From Kalymmatonema hyalinum WJT4-NPBG1 (GTDB lineage Bacteria; Cyanobacteriota; Cyanobacteriia; Cyanobacteriales; Nostocaceae), in the NCBI GenBank assembly GCA_019359075.1, contig JAHHIB010000097.1, positions 1 through 32,191 of the forward strand: 32,191 bases of DNA, given 5' to 3'. The notes below the pieces were generated by a model. The model did no database searches and was not told the origin of the DNA. It saw nothing but the letters and a program-made list of their open reading frames with translations. The position numbers and the translations under genes are program-made. Of this stretch, positions 25,011-32,109 are shown piece after piece. The number at the start of each line of letters is the position of its first letter. Within the stretch, counting starts at the first letter, position 1.

Positions 25011-25876
25011 TAATTATATTATTTCACTTAAGGTTTGCACTTTAGGGGAGCACGCGGTGCAGGCGAACAACGGCAAGGGCAAGGGAGAATTATTTGTAGC
25101 TGTGATCAGCATGAATCGGTATAAGTTGTTTGCGTTCTTAGTACGACCTAAGGTACAGCTTTGTAACAACACCTGCTGATTGTTAAGGGCAATGAATGAA
25201 ATTTGTAAATCCCCTAAAAACTTACGATGAAGGTACAAGTGACCTGAATTTCTTAGATTAGGCTAGAGTCAGCTATTGGGAGTACGCTTTTTATTCTCTG
25301 TCTGTCATTATCAGGAATTGCTTGTTTTGAATCATTTCGTCCCCCAGTTGTTCCTAAGGATTTGCTACGGCTTTGCGTAAGGAATTGCGCTGCTAGCGCC
25401 GCTACGAGATGCATTCATATTTTTGTAACCAAATCCCTGCGAATGACCGCTTAGTTGCTACCGTTATGGTTGAGATAGCATTGCTGGATATAGAGCAAAT
25501 TACGGGGTTTATAATGCATTTCTTGCAAGACAATCTTAGGCTCGGCAACTAAAACCTCTTTTAGTCCTATCAAACGATTGGCAATTTTAAAAGATTTTCT
25601 ATCGCTTTCTAAAAACGAACTCTTCACCACAGCGTTGTCAAACTATCCCCAGACTGATTTGTGGTACAGCTGCCGTTGAAAAATTAGAGCAATTTGTACC
25701 TTCATTGATAGCGGCTGATTAGCTAATATGCACGGGCTAGGGGAACCTGGTTTCATTGATTTTGAGTCTAAATCAGAGAAACTTAATATGTGGCTTTGTT
25801 TTGTCAAAGTTCAAAACAGAGTTAAGATACCCGAAGTTTCATAACTGCTTTTTTAGTTATCTCTCTAAATGACCTC
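25011..25876. other. Long intergenic region, no intact gene
   Basis: These 866 bp hold no convincing full gene, tRNA or RNA. 25360-25415 is a palindromic-repeat stretch (CTACGGCTTTGCGTAAGG, GCTGCTAGCGCCGCTACG). A coding-looking minus-strand fragment occurs at 25451-25627. The last ~150 bp probably hold the promoter of the next gene. Confidence 0.4.
25451..25627 (-). pseudogene. Possible gene fragment, unknown
   Basis: Reading leftwards from a GTG at 25627 gives 58 codons (VKSSFLESDRKSFKIANRLI ... RNLLYIQQCYLNHNGSN) with helix-like periodicity and realistic amino-acid usage. It is bounded by an in-frame stop just upstream and has no Shine-Dalgarno or ATG at its head. The other two minus-strand frames are full of stops. 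It may be a remnant of a decayed gene; I do not recognise the family. Confidence 0.2.
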
Positions 25877-26521
25877 ATGAACTTGTCTGGAACCATTCCT
25901 ATAATTCGCTTCACTTCCTTAGCAGTGATAGCAGCCCTCAGCTTCTTATCACCCGTTAATGCTCAGGTACAGCTACCAAGTGGCTCTAATCAACCACAAC
26001 CTATTGATCCCAACGATCCAAATAACCTCCGTCCCACAGCACAAAATAACAGCCTTTTGAGCCTTGACGGAGGAAAGCGTCTTATGACAGACGCAAGTAA
26101 TGCAGTTTCTTCACAAAACTACGATGTAGCAGCAAAGAAACTCCAAGAAGCACGACTCGTTTTTAATCAACTCTCTAATTTTTATCAAGCTCTGAATTCT
26201 AGCTTTTCTGGAATTGACATCAGAGTTGCTGATGCTCAGCGGAAAAAGGCGCTAGAAACTGCCCAAATGCGGGATGAAGCCACCTACCAGCTAGCATTGG
26301 TACATAGAGCGCAAAATAAGCCGGAATTAGCTGTACCGTTGCTCGTTGAAATAATTAAAAGCCAAAACCCAACACGGGATTTAGGTAAAAAAGCTTATCA
26401 GCAGTTGTTGGAGTTGGGCTTTGTTGATGCTCCGTTTCCTAGAGGAGGTAGTGCTTCTTCCCCTCCCTCATCCTCTCCCTCATCCTCTCCCTCATCCTCT
26501 CCCTCCTCCCAGAAGAAATAA
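25877..26521 (+). CDS. Exported helical-repeat (TPR-like) protein
   Basis: The 214-residue product has a signal peptide (positive start, hydrophobic 12-26, cleavage near SPVNAQ). A short Pro/Asn/Asp-rich linker follows (to about 60). Then come amphipathic helices with TPR-like spacing (DAASNAVSSQNYDVAAKKLQEARLVF-like and ATYQLALVHRAQNKPELAVPLLVEI). The region ends at the low-complexity tail (about 195-214, Ser/Pro-rich). It is probably a periplasmic scaffold or envelope protein. No specific function is supported. The tail is encoded by a microsatellite. Confidence 0.7.
   Translation: MNLSGTIPIIRFTSLAVIAALSFLSPVNAQVQLPSGSNQPQPIDPNDPNNLRPTAQNNSLLSLDGGKRLMTDASNAVSSQNYDVAAKKLQEARLVFNQLSNFYQALNSSFSGIDIRVADAQRKKALETAQMRDEATYQLALVHRAQNKPELAVPLLVEIIKSQNPTRDLGKKAYQQLLELGFVDAPFPRGGSASSPPSSSPSSSPSSSPSSQKK
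26465..26500. repeat. 12-bp microsatellite in a coding tail
   Basis: CCCTCATCCTCT repeats three times exactly (starts 26465, 26477, 26489), with a degenerate copy after. The period is a multiple of three, so length changes only lengthen or shorten the Ser/Pro tail of the exported protein. Confidence 0.85.
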
Positions 26522-26613
26522 TCAAATTACCTCTCTCCTCACCTCCCCACCGCCCCCCATTCAGCCCAATGCTAGGATGGGATTATAATCAATGGTGGGG
26601 ACTCTTGATATTT

Positions 26614-26636
26614 GAATCCCTATTAGGGTTTGAAAT
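26614..26636. repeat. Lone CRISPR-repeat-like sequence, copy 1
   Basis: GAATCCCTATTAGGGTTTGAAAT has the palindromic core AATCCCTATTAGGG and a TTGAAA end, the form I recall for the 3' half of type I/III CRISPR repeats in Nostocales (AATCCCTATTAGGGATTGAAAC). It is one of two copies here and does not sit in a regular array. Confidence 0.4.
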
Positions 26637-26779
26637 ATATGTAGTCAACTGTCACACATTTAATTTGCCTACTGTCAACAGGAAAAATGCTTGCCAACAC
26701 TCTTGTTGTGGAATTTTGAATTGTGTAGACGCAAAGCAGCTTGCCGCAGGGGATTTTAAATTTTGAATTGCCCAGATGC

Positions 26780-26811
26780 GAGGCGTTACAATCCCTATTA
26801 GGATTTGAAAT
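26780..26811. repeat. Lone CRISPR-repeat-like sequence, copy 2
   Basis: CAATCCCTATTAGGATTTGAAAT, preceded by GAGGCGTTA, repeats the core of the copy at 26614 with one changed base. The two lie about 176 bp apart with unrelated sequence between, unlike a normal array with ~35-bp spacers. It may be the eroded edge of a former array; it sits right before bolA. Confidence 0.4.
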
Positions 26812-26825
26812 GATCAGGAATTGCG

Positions 26826-27083
26826 ATGATTAGTCCGCAGCAAGTACAGGAAATGATAAAGGCAGAACTGGCAGATGCCCTAGTTCAAGTGCAAGACTTG
26901 ACTGGAGGAGGTGACCATTATCAAGTGACAGTAGTTTCATCGCAGTTTGCAGGTAAAGGACTAGTGCAACAGCACCAGTTAGTCTATGGTGCGCTGAAGT
27001 CAGCCATGTCTAGTGAAGCGATCCATGCCTTGGCACTAAAAACGTATACTCCCGAAGCTTGGCAAAATAGTCCTCAATCCTAA
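26826..27083 (+). CDS. bolA: BolA family protein
   Basis: The 85-residue product matches the BolA fold and length: [24 protein letters not shown], then the conserved [30 protein letters not shown] with its His-rich strand and short helix, ending in [11 protein letters not shown]. BolA proteins bind monothiol glutaredoxins and help sense iron and mature Fe-S proteins; which role applies in cyanobacteria is not settled. The gene for such a glutaredoxin follows 74 bp later, so this pair is probably expressed and acts together. Confidence 0.9.
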   Translation: MISPQQVQEMIKAELADALVQVQDLTGGGDHYQVTVVSSQFAGKGLVQQHQLVYGALKSAMSSEAIHALALKTYTPEAWQNSPQS

Positions 27084-27103
27084 GTCTTGACTCAAGACTT
27101 AGG
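27079..27103. repeat. 25-bp palindrome at the end of bolA
   Basis: CCTAAGTCTTGA (27079-27090) and TCAAGACTTAGG (27092-27103) are perfect inverted copies around one central C, and they include the bolA stop codon. No T-run follows. It may be an attenuator or a protein-binding site between bolA and grxD, rather than a strict terminator, since grxD lacks another obvious promoter. Confidence 0.6.
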
Positions 27104-27157
27104 ACATAAGGCAATACCAGTCATGAGACCAAAAGTAAGATAGGAAACAAAAAGACA

Positions 27158-27481
27158 ATGACGCCAGAAGTTAAAGAGCGAATTGATAATTTGCTACAAC
27201 AAAACAAAATCTTGGTTTTCCTGAAGGGAACCAAGTTAATGCCGATGTGTGGTTTCTCTAACAATGTCGTGCAAATACTGAATACCTTGGGAGTTCCCTT
27301 CGAGACAGTTAATATTTTGGATGACAACGAACTCCGCCAAGGAATTAAAGACTATTCCAACTGGCCAACAATTCCCCAAGTGTATATCAACGGTCAATTC
27401 GTTGGTGGTTCAGACATCCTGATAGAACTGTACCAGAAAGGCGAATTGCAGCAAATGGTGGAAGTTGCACTCGCTTCGTGA
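27158..27481 (+). CDS. grxD: Monothiol glutaredoxin, Grx4/CGFS type
   Basis: The 107-residue product carries the defining CGFS motif at 31-34, flanked by the monothiol-type [50 protein letters not shown] follows, with the glutathione-binding TIPQ and GGSD. CGFS glutaredoxins coordinate a 2Fe-2S cluster with glutathione and partner BolA in iron and Fe-S homeostasis. Adjacency to bolA is direct support. The start [13 protein letters not shown] fits the family. Confidence 0.95.
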   Translation: MTPEVKERIDNLLQQNKILVFLKGTKLMPMCGFSNNVVQILNTLGVPFETVNILDDNELRQGIKDYSNWPTIPQVYINGQFVGGSDILIELYQKGELQQMVEVALAS

Positions 27482-27539
27482 AGTTCAGCAGATTGCAATT
27501 AGCAGTCACAGCAAAACAGTTCTAAATGCTAAGGAGGTT

Positions 27540-28020
27540 CTCCGACAGGCAGTTGCTACCCTGCCTTAAGCCATCCTTTGGAAGTAACTGTCCGTCCCAC
27601 CCTTGGAAAGTGTCCGTGGCGTCTACAACGGAGGGAACCCTCTCTATGCGACCCGGACACATTTTATGTTAGCTAGGACTTACGCAAGAACTCTCTGAAA
27701 CTCTTATTTCTATGCGAAGACAGTGCACGCTGCGCGTATGCCTAGCGGCACGCTTTGCGCTTATGTGTCCTAGCCTGCGCACGCCCTATGCCGGCGGTGC
27801 CGCAAGGCTTACGGGTATCTCCTATGGCTTCGGTGCCGCAAGGCTTACGGAGACGCTGAACCTTGGCGGAGCCTGTCCTTTGGACTTACGCAGTCGCCTA
27901 GGCGCGGGAAACAAGGACTGCAGCGCTGCCTCACCGCTACGCGTCTACGTTTTTCATAATGTATGCGTAAGCTGCGAAGCTGAGCCAGGGAGGCGTAGCT
28001 TGCCCAAAAGGCATAAGGGA
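27540..28020. repeat. Cluster of dispersed palindromic repeats after grxD
   Basis: A mosaic of short GC-rich palindromic motifs: ACAACGGAGGGAACCCTCTC, CTGCGCGTATGCC, CATGTTTTTCATAATGTATGCG-type spacers and others. CGGTGCCGCAAGGCTTACGG occurs twice exactly (27795-27814 and 27831-27850, 36 bp apart). Apparent reading frames on both strands (27712-28023, 27845-28123) come from this cluster and are not genes. The region 27482-28384 contains no supported gene. Confidence 0.6.
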
Positions 28021-28303
28021 TAGTTCTGAGCAGAGGCAACCCTCCGCTCAGATTAATCTTGAGAATGGACTGCCCTCTGATTAGACTTCTTGCATTAGCC
28101 TGTAGCAGATGGACGCAGATCAAATCTACTTATGCAACAGGTGTATTGAAGAGCCAGTGGCCGGGGTTCCCCCCAAGGGGCGTGCAAGTGGCGTGCGGCT
28201 CGCTTTGTGAAGTAATGAGTGAGTTGATAAGTCAGCCCACTTATGGCTCATGACTCCGGGTTCTTGTGTTGTAATTGTAAAGAAATATCTCCAATTTCTC
28301 ACA

Positions 28304-28350
28304 GATCTGCAATGCAGATAATAGATATGCTATACTCATCTGCATTGCGC
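28304..28350 (+). promoter_or_regulatory. Possible plus-strand promoter with overlapping palindromes
   Basis: ATCTGCAATGCAGAT (28305-28319) is a perfect 15-bp palindrome, and TCTGCATTGC (28339-28348) repeats its half-site. Between them lies an extended -10 sequence TGCTATACT (TG at 28328-28329, TATACT at 28331-28336), which would drive transcription rightwards into the antisense of the next gene. No clear -35 is present. A regulator-controlled antisense or small RNA promoter is possible. Confidence 0.3.
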
Positions 28351-28384
28351 CGCGACGGATACTATTTCTCATTGAGAAAAAATA

Positions 28385-28627
28385 TTAATAGTAATCCGGT
28401 TGGGGCTGTGTCATTGTAAAGTTTGATACATCGTGCAAGTAGCGATTAGCTTCCTCCTCTAAGCGATGAATCAGATACGGTTCAATGGCGTTACTGTGTT
28501 GCAGTGCGGCTATATAGCCATCCAAATACATCCGCATATCATCCGTACGATAACCGCGATTCCATAACTCGACGAAGGCGTCGGTTAGTCTTTGGTAATA
28601 GCGAATGGTTTGTGTGTCTTGGAGCAT
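28385..28627 (-). CDS. DUF6761 family small protein
   Basis: The 80-residue product opens MLQDTQTIRYYQRLTDAFVE and continues LWNRGYRTDDMRMYLDGYIAALQHSN, EPYLIHRLEEEANRYL and a Pro/Gln tail. It matches my recollection of a conserved cyanobacterial family, DUF6761, with no known function. It is helical, soluble and without signal. The minus-strand start at 28627 has GGAGC-like sequence nearby. No operon partner. Confidence 0.7.
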   Translation of the reverse strand: MLQDTQTIRYYQRLTDAFVELWNRGYRTDDMRMYLDGYIAALQHSNAIEPYLIHRLEEEANRYLHDVSNFTMTQPQPDYY

Positions 28628-29187
28628 AACTGCTTATGGAAAAGTGTTTGGAATAGAAAATTGTAATTTATTGAGTCTGAGATGGGAAGTCTCACTTTCA
28701 GTTTGGCATTAACTAAAAGAATATATCTCCCCCAAAGGGACATCTCACGAGCAGCTACAGACTATCTCGATCCTATTCCAGAAAAGTGGGAATATGATTC
28801 TCAGGTAAGCTATTGTTATAATTGTCTCAAGCAATAGCCCAACTGGGTCGCGGGGTGTGGGAACCGATCTATAGAACAATATCGATTTTGCTTTCACCAT
28901 AAAGCTGAAAAAATTTTTTGGTAACGGTTACCTTGTTTGGTGACACTTTTTCAGTCAATAGCACCCCTTTTTCAGCAGGATTTTTAATCAAAAGTAGTTT
29001 TGCTAAGTCTAACAAAAATTTAAGAATATTACTAACTTGGCTTTGGCTAAGGCATCAATTAAGCACCTTGCCAGTATTGGTATTAGTAAATATGAAGCCA
29101 ATAGCAATTGAGGTAACAAGGATTACAAAACCTAAGACATAGGCTTTGTTACTTTGAAATTCATATACGCTAAGGGGTCTTGCCACC
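28628..29187. other. Intergenic region before the response regulator
   Basis: No firm gene. A 51-codon frame from ATG 28682 to the stop at 28837 (MGSLTFSLALTKRIYLPQRD, later DYLDPIPEKWEYDSQ) looks protein-like in its second half but lacks a good ribosome site. GGTAACGGTTACC (28920-28932) is a 13-bp palindrome set inside an inverted CTGAAAAA / TTTTTCAG pair (28905-28912 and 28945-28952). This could be a protein-binding site for a nearby promoter. Confidence 0.3.
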
Positions 29188-29955
29188 GTGGGTTCGGTTT
29201 GTATTGAAATCGTTGAGGGAAATCCCCATCTGAGGTCATTGCTAGGCTGGCACTTGCAACAACTGGACTATCGGGTGCATCAAGCCGCAAGTATTTATCA
29301 AGCTAGAGAAGTGTTTTTAAGCCATCAACCAACACTGGTGATTCTCGATGCCGATTTACCTGATGGTGATGGCATTGAATTTTGCCGTTGGTTACATCGT
29401 CAACAACAGCCTTTAATTTTAATGCTATCTGCCCGTAGCAATGAAGCTGATATAGTCACTGGTTTGAAAGCGGGAGCAGATGATTACCTCAGCAAACCTT
29501 TTGGGATGCAAGAGTTTCTTGCAAGGGTTGAGGCACTCATTCGTCGCAATCGCACACCCGTTGCACCAGCTTATTTGGATTATGGGTCTTTGCAAATTGA
29601 TTTAGTACAGCGTCGCGTTCGCTTCCAAGGAGAGTTTATTGACTTAACACCGCAGGAATTCAGTTTGCTATACGTTTTGGCACAAGCTGGAGGAGTGCCA
29701 TTGAGTCGGTCAGAACTGCTACGCCGTGCTTGGCCTGATGCCATAGACAACCCACGCACCATTGATACTCATGTTTTATCGTTGCGGAAAAAAGTTGAAC
29801 TAGACCCCCGCCAACCTAGTTTAATTCAAACCATCCGTAATGTAGGATACCGTTTTAACATGGAAATTTTGAATGCCAATATTGGACAGTCACCAACAAA
29901 GTTACCTAAAGAGAGGTTTAGCAATCAACGTTCAACCCTCAGCACTCCCCGGTGA
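29188..29955 (+). CDS. nblR: OmpR-type response regulator, NblR-like
   Basis: The 255-residue product has an N-terminal receiver (about 5-120) and an OmpR-type winged-helix DNA-binding domain (about 130-230, ending RTIDTHVLSLRKKVELDP ... IRNVGYRFN). The GTG start at 29188 is preceded by TAAGGGG. The pattern EGNPHLRSLLGWHLQQLDYRV resembles NblR, the regulator of phycobilisome degradation under nutrient stress, though this rests on memory. The phospho-acceptor Asp is present (D54 in VILDADLPDG) and so is the switch Lys (K103), but the usual N-terminal acidic pair is E10-G11, with Asn after, so the Mg-binding pocket is incomplete. That fits a regulator acting without standard phosphorylation. 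No histidine kinase is adjacent. Confidence 0.7.
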   Translation: MGSVCIEIVEGNPHLRSLLGWHLQQLDYRVHQAASIYQAREVFLSHQPTLVILDADLPDGDGIEFCRWLHRQQQPLILMLSARSNEADIVTGLKAGADDYLSKPFGMQEFLARVEALIRRNRTPVAPAYLDYGSLQIDLVQRRVRFQGEFIDLTPQEFSLLYVLAQAGGVPLSRSELLRRAWPDAIDNPRTIDTHVLSLRKKVELDPRQPSLIQTIRNVGYRFNMEILNANIGQSPTKLPKERFSNQRSTLSTPR

Positions 29956-29993
29956 GAGGAGGACAAAAAGACAAGGAGACGAATAAGTAATGA

Positions 29994-30797
29994 CTAAAAT
30001 CCAAATTCATCTTCGGCTTTTGCTTGCGTCAAGCTTTCTCTTAAGTTAGCCCAGCTTATTTCAGACGCTTTTTGATTGACAAGTAAGCGCCCTTGCTGTA
30101 AATACAATAGACGTGTAGAAAACTTCTGGGCTAGTTCTAGCTGGTGATTTACCATAACAACCGTTGTTTGATGACTTTGAGCAATCTGGCTGAAAGTTTC
30201 TATAAGATGCTCAGCTCTACCTAGATCTAGGGCAGAGGTTGGCTCATCTAACAATAAAATTTTCGGTTGAATAACTAAAGCACGAGCGATCGCCACAAGC
30301 TGTCGCTGACCAAGAGAAAGTTGCACCTCAGTCCGCGCTGACCATTCCTCTGGAATTTGCAACTGTTCTATCCAGTGAGTGATGCGTTGCTCAATTGTCT
30401 GTTTGGGTAAACCACGCAAAACCAGGGGATATGCCAATGCTTCTTTCACCGTCATTCCCAACAGTTTGGATTCTTGGGGTACCAGTGTCACTAAGGAGCG
30501 TAGCTGCAATACAGGAATTTGGGAATACTCCTGATTTTCCAGATAAATTTTACCGCTTGTGGGTTCACTTAGACGGTTCAGGAGGCGTAATAAATGACTT
30601 TTTCCTGCACCGGATGGTCCAACAATGGCAACGCGTTCTCCCTCAAATACCTCAAAGGAAATATCCTGTAATATTGGGTGTCCTACCTGCTTACCTTTAC
30701 TCTGGGTTTTCAAGCTGGCAAAAAGACTGACTTGTTCTAAGCGCAGTTGTGCTTTGAGGGTAAGTTTCCTCATCTGCGTGTCTTGTTGACTCTCCAA
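29994..30797 (-). CDS. Orphan ABC transporter ATPase
   Basis: The 267-residue ATPase has Walker A GPSGAGKSHLL (about residues 59-69), Q-loop LVPQESKLLG, Walker B KILLLDEPTSALD, and switch His in VMVNHQLELAQ. The signature reads LSLGQRQLVAIARAL, with Leu instead of the first Gly of LSGGQ. No permease or binding protein lies next to it. YbbL/FetA-like iron-related exporters are one possible kin; another is phosphate/cobalt-type importers. The end is convergent with the response regulator gene (38 bp apart). A later start (MRKLTLKAQL, eight codons in) is possible. Confidence 0.8.
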   Translation of the reverse strand: MESQQDTQMRKLTLKAQLRLEQVSLFASLKTQSKGKQVGHPILQDISFEVFEGERVAIVGPSGAGKSHLLRLLNRLSEPTSGKIYLENQEYSQIPVLQLRSLVTLVPQESKLLGMTVKEALAYPLVLRGLPKQTIEQRITHWIEQLQIPEEWSARTEVQLSLGQRQLVAIARALVIQPKILLLDEPTSALDLGRAEHLIETFSQIAQSHQTTVVMVNHQLELAQKFSTRLLYLQQGRLLVNQKASEISWANLRESLTQAKAEDEFGF

Positions 30798-30856
30798 AAT
30801 AAACCTTTGTCTAATAAATGTCCTTTAAGTTTCACGCTAATTTAGCAACGCATAAG

Positions 30857-30918
30857 TAACGAATGTAGCGGATAATTTGTCTTTGGGTTCCACACAGATA
30901 CATCCGTTACATTCGTTA
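30857..30918. repeat. 17-bp inverted repeat with 28-bp loop
   Basis: TAACGAATGTAGCGGAT (30857-30873) and ATCCGTTACATTCGTTA (30902-30918) are inverted copies with one mismatch. It lies between the ABC ATPase start and the end of the next gene. It may act as a terminator or be a small transposable palindrome. No T-run is evident. Confidence 0.6.
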
Positions 30919-30955
30919 TACTGTAGGTCATCGGTTGGCTACTTGGCGTGATGCT

Positions 30956-31522
30956 TTAATTTATGTTACCTTGCGCTAACGCTGTGGTGATCGTCCAGCC
31001 ATCAACTAACAGCAGCAACAGCGTAAATCCAAGTAAAATTAAATACATCCAAGGTTGCGCTAAAGGATAGACATCTGTAGTATCTATCCCTGTCTTTTCT
31101 TGCACAAGTTTCACCAAACGGGCAAATCCGGCTACACGCATTGGTAGTAGATAACCTTTTCCTTCCTTGCTAAGGAAGTAGTAAACTAGTCCTCCTTGAC
31201 CAGTCGTCCGTGGTTTTAACTCTTTCACCTCAGACCAAGGTAAAGACCAGCCTTTACGGAAAAAACCCGGTACCCATTGAGGGTAAGTTACCTGAATTCC
31301 CTGGTCATCTAAAATGACGCGTTCGCTCAACGCTGCATACAGAGCAATAAAACCTATGATAATGCCCACCCACAACAATGTTGGTGGTACGGGTGCAGCT
31401 GTTACCTGTGAGAGGAAAGGTAACGGTGTCGTGAGTGCTATGTATAGACTCAAAAGCGTGATTCTAATTAAAGGAGAGAGGTGAAATACAGAAGATGAAG
31501 TATCGGCTGAGTTGGCTGTCAC
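30956..31522 (-). CDS. Membrane protein with PH-like domain, function unknown
   Basis: The 188-residue product has hydrophobic segments at about 20-42, 46-65 and 155-178. The intervening soluble part (about 68-140) reads ERVILDDQGIQVTYPQWVPGF, WSLPWSEVKELKPRT, and YYFLSKEGKGYLLPMR. This is a beta-rich layout similar to bacterial PH domains found in small membrane proteins. It is conserved-looking but has no recognised function. Its first ~12 residues are Ser/Thr-rich. Confidence 0.65.
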   Translation of the reverse strand: MTANSADTSSSVFHLSPLIRITLLSLYIALTTPLPFLSQVTAAPVPPTLLWVGIIIGFIALYAALSERVILDDQGIQVTYPQWVPGFFRKGWSLPWSEVKELKPRTTGQGGLVYYFLSKEGKGYLLPMRVAGFARLVKLVQEKTGIDTTDVYPLAQPWMYLILLGFTLLLLLVDGWTITTALAQGNIN

Positions 31523-31559
31523 GGCTCCATCATTATTGTTGTGCTTTAAGTCAATACTA

Positions 31560-31588
31560 ACTGGTAATTATGAAGCCTAATTGCCAGT
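31560..31588. repeat. Imperfect stem-loop between genes
   Basis: ACTGGTAATTA (31560-31570) and TAATTGCCAGT (31578-31588) pair with one mismatch and a seven-base loop. It lies in the gap before the Rpn-like remnant on the minus strand and may be a terminator for that remnant. Confidence 0.45.
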
Positions 31589-31605
31589 GTTTGAGGTTAT
31601 CGTTA

Positions 31606-31833
31606 TCAATTGCTGCCCGATCCAAACCAAGCCAACAACTCCTCACGGGATAATTCTAGTAACAAGCGGCTATATTCTTCTGGTGGTAACTGTAGTATTG
31701 CTTCAACCACTCCTAGCAGTTCTGCATCCACAATTCCAAACCGGACTCTAAGCAAATTTTCCATCACCAAGCGTTGTCCTTCTTGCTGTCCTTTCTCCTT
31801 GGTAAACAAGTTGCTATGCAAGGCGATGTCCAT
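31606..31833 (-). pseudogene. C-terminal fragment of an Rpn/DUF4351-type protein
   Basis: The 75-residue frame reads KEKGQQEGQRLVMENLLRVRFG, then VVEAILQLPPEEYSRLLLELSREELLAWFG. That is the typical tail of cyanobacterial Rpn-family recombination-promoting nuclease proteins (also called DUF4351 or transposase-like). Those proteins have a large N-terminal nuclease domain that is absent here. The ATG at 31833 starts in the middle of a normal protein and no ribosome site is seen. It sits five bases from the TetR fragment, so the two remnants were probably joined by a deletion. Confidence 0.6.
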
Positions 31834-31838
31834 GACGA

Positions 31839-32084
31839 CTACTTAGTTGTGACACTCTGTAGACGATGAGAAATCGCTGTCTTGGCTCTGGTTATCGCTT
31901 GCCGATCGCTGTGCAGTTGCAGCATCCAGTTAGCTCCCCACATCAAAGCATGGATTTCAAATGCCAGTTGAGCCGCATCAACATCGCAATTAAGCTCTCC
32001 CAGTTCTTGCGCTTCACGGATGAACTGCCCTAATATCTCGAACCATTGGTTCATTAACTCAGCTATGCGATCGCCAATGCCAAT
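31839..32084 (-). pseudogene. C-terminal half of a TetR-family regulator
   Basis: The frame is open from about 32084 leftwards and reads IGIGDRIAELMNQWFEILGQ, then IREAQELGELNCDVDAAQLA and FEIHALMWGANWMLQLHSDR. This is the ligand-binding half of TetR/AcrR repressors, where the loop with Ala-Gln-Glu-Leu-Gly-Glu precedes the DVDAAQLAFEIHALMWG helix. The N-terminal helix-turn-helix is missing; a stop codon (32085-32087) and then an inverted repeat (32089-32109) abut its beginning. The ATG at 32054 in the frame is probably just an internal Met. Confidence 0.6.
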
Positions 32085-32088
32085 TTAG

Positions 32089-32109
32089 CGGTTGCGCAGA
32101 GCGCAACCG
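32089..32109. repeat. 21-bp palindrome at the TetR break point
   Basis: CGGTTGCGC (32089-32097) and GCGCAACCG (32101-32109) are perfect inverted copies around AGA. It lies immediately next to the truncated start of the TetR fragment, on the side of the missing half, and probably marks the break or an inserted small palindrome. Confidence 0.6.

Noticed and set aside
25011-25876. tRNA or structured RNA gene in the long spacer
   Set aside because: No TTCGAATC-type T-arm with a matching acceptor stem was found on either strand by eye.
26569-26766. 65-codon plus-strand frame
   Set aside because: It spans a CRISPR-repeat-like copy and intergenic DNA, has odd composition (many Cys/Trp) and no ribosome site.
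27712-28253. Overlapping frames on both strands after grxD
   Set aside because: They lie in the repeat mosaic and have no family, start site or consistent codon use.
28918-29142. 74-codon frame before the NblR-like gene
   Set aside because: It begins inside the nested inverted repeat, lacks a ribosome site and has no recognisable pattern.
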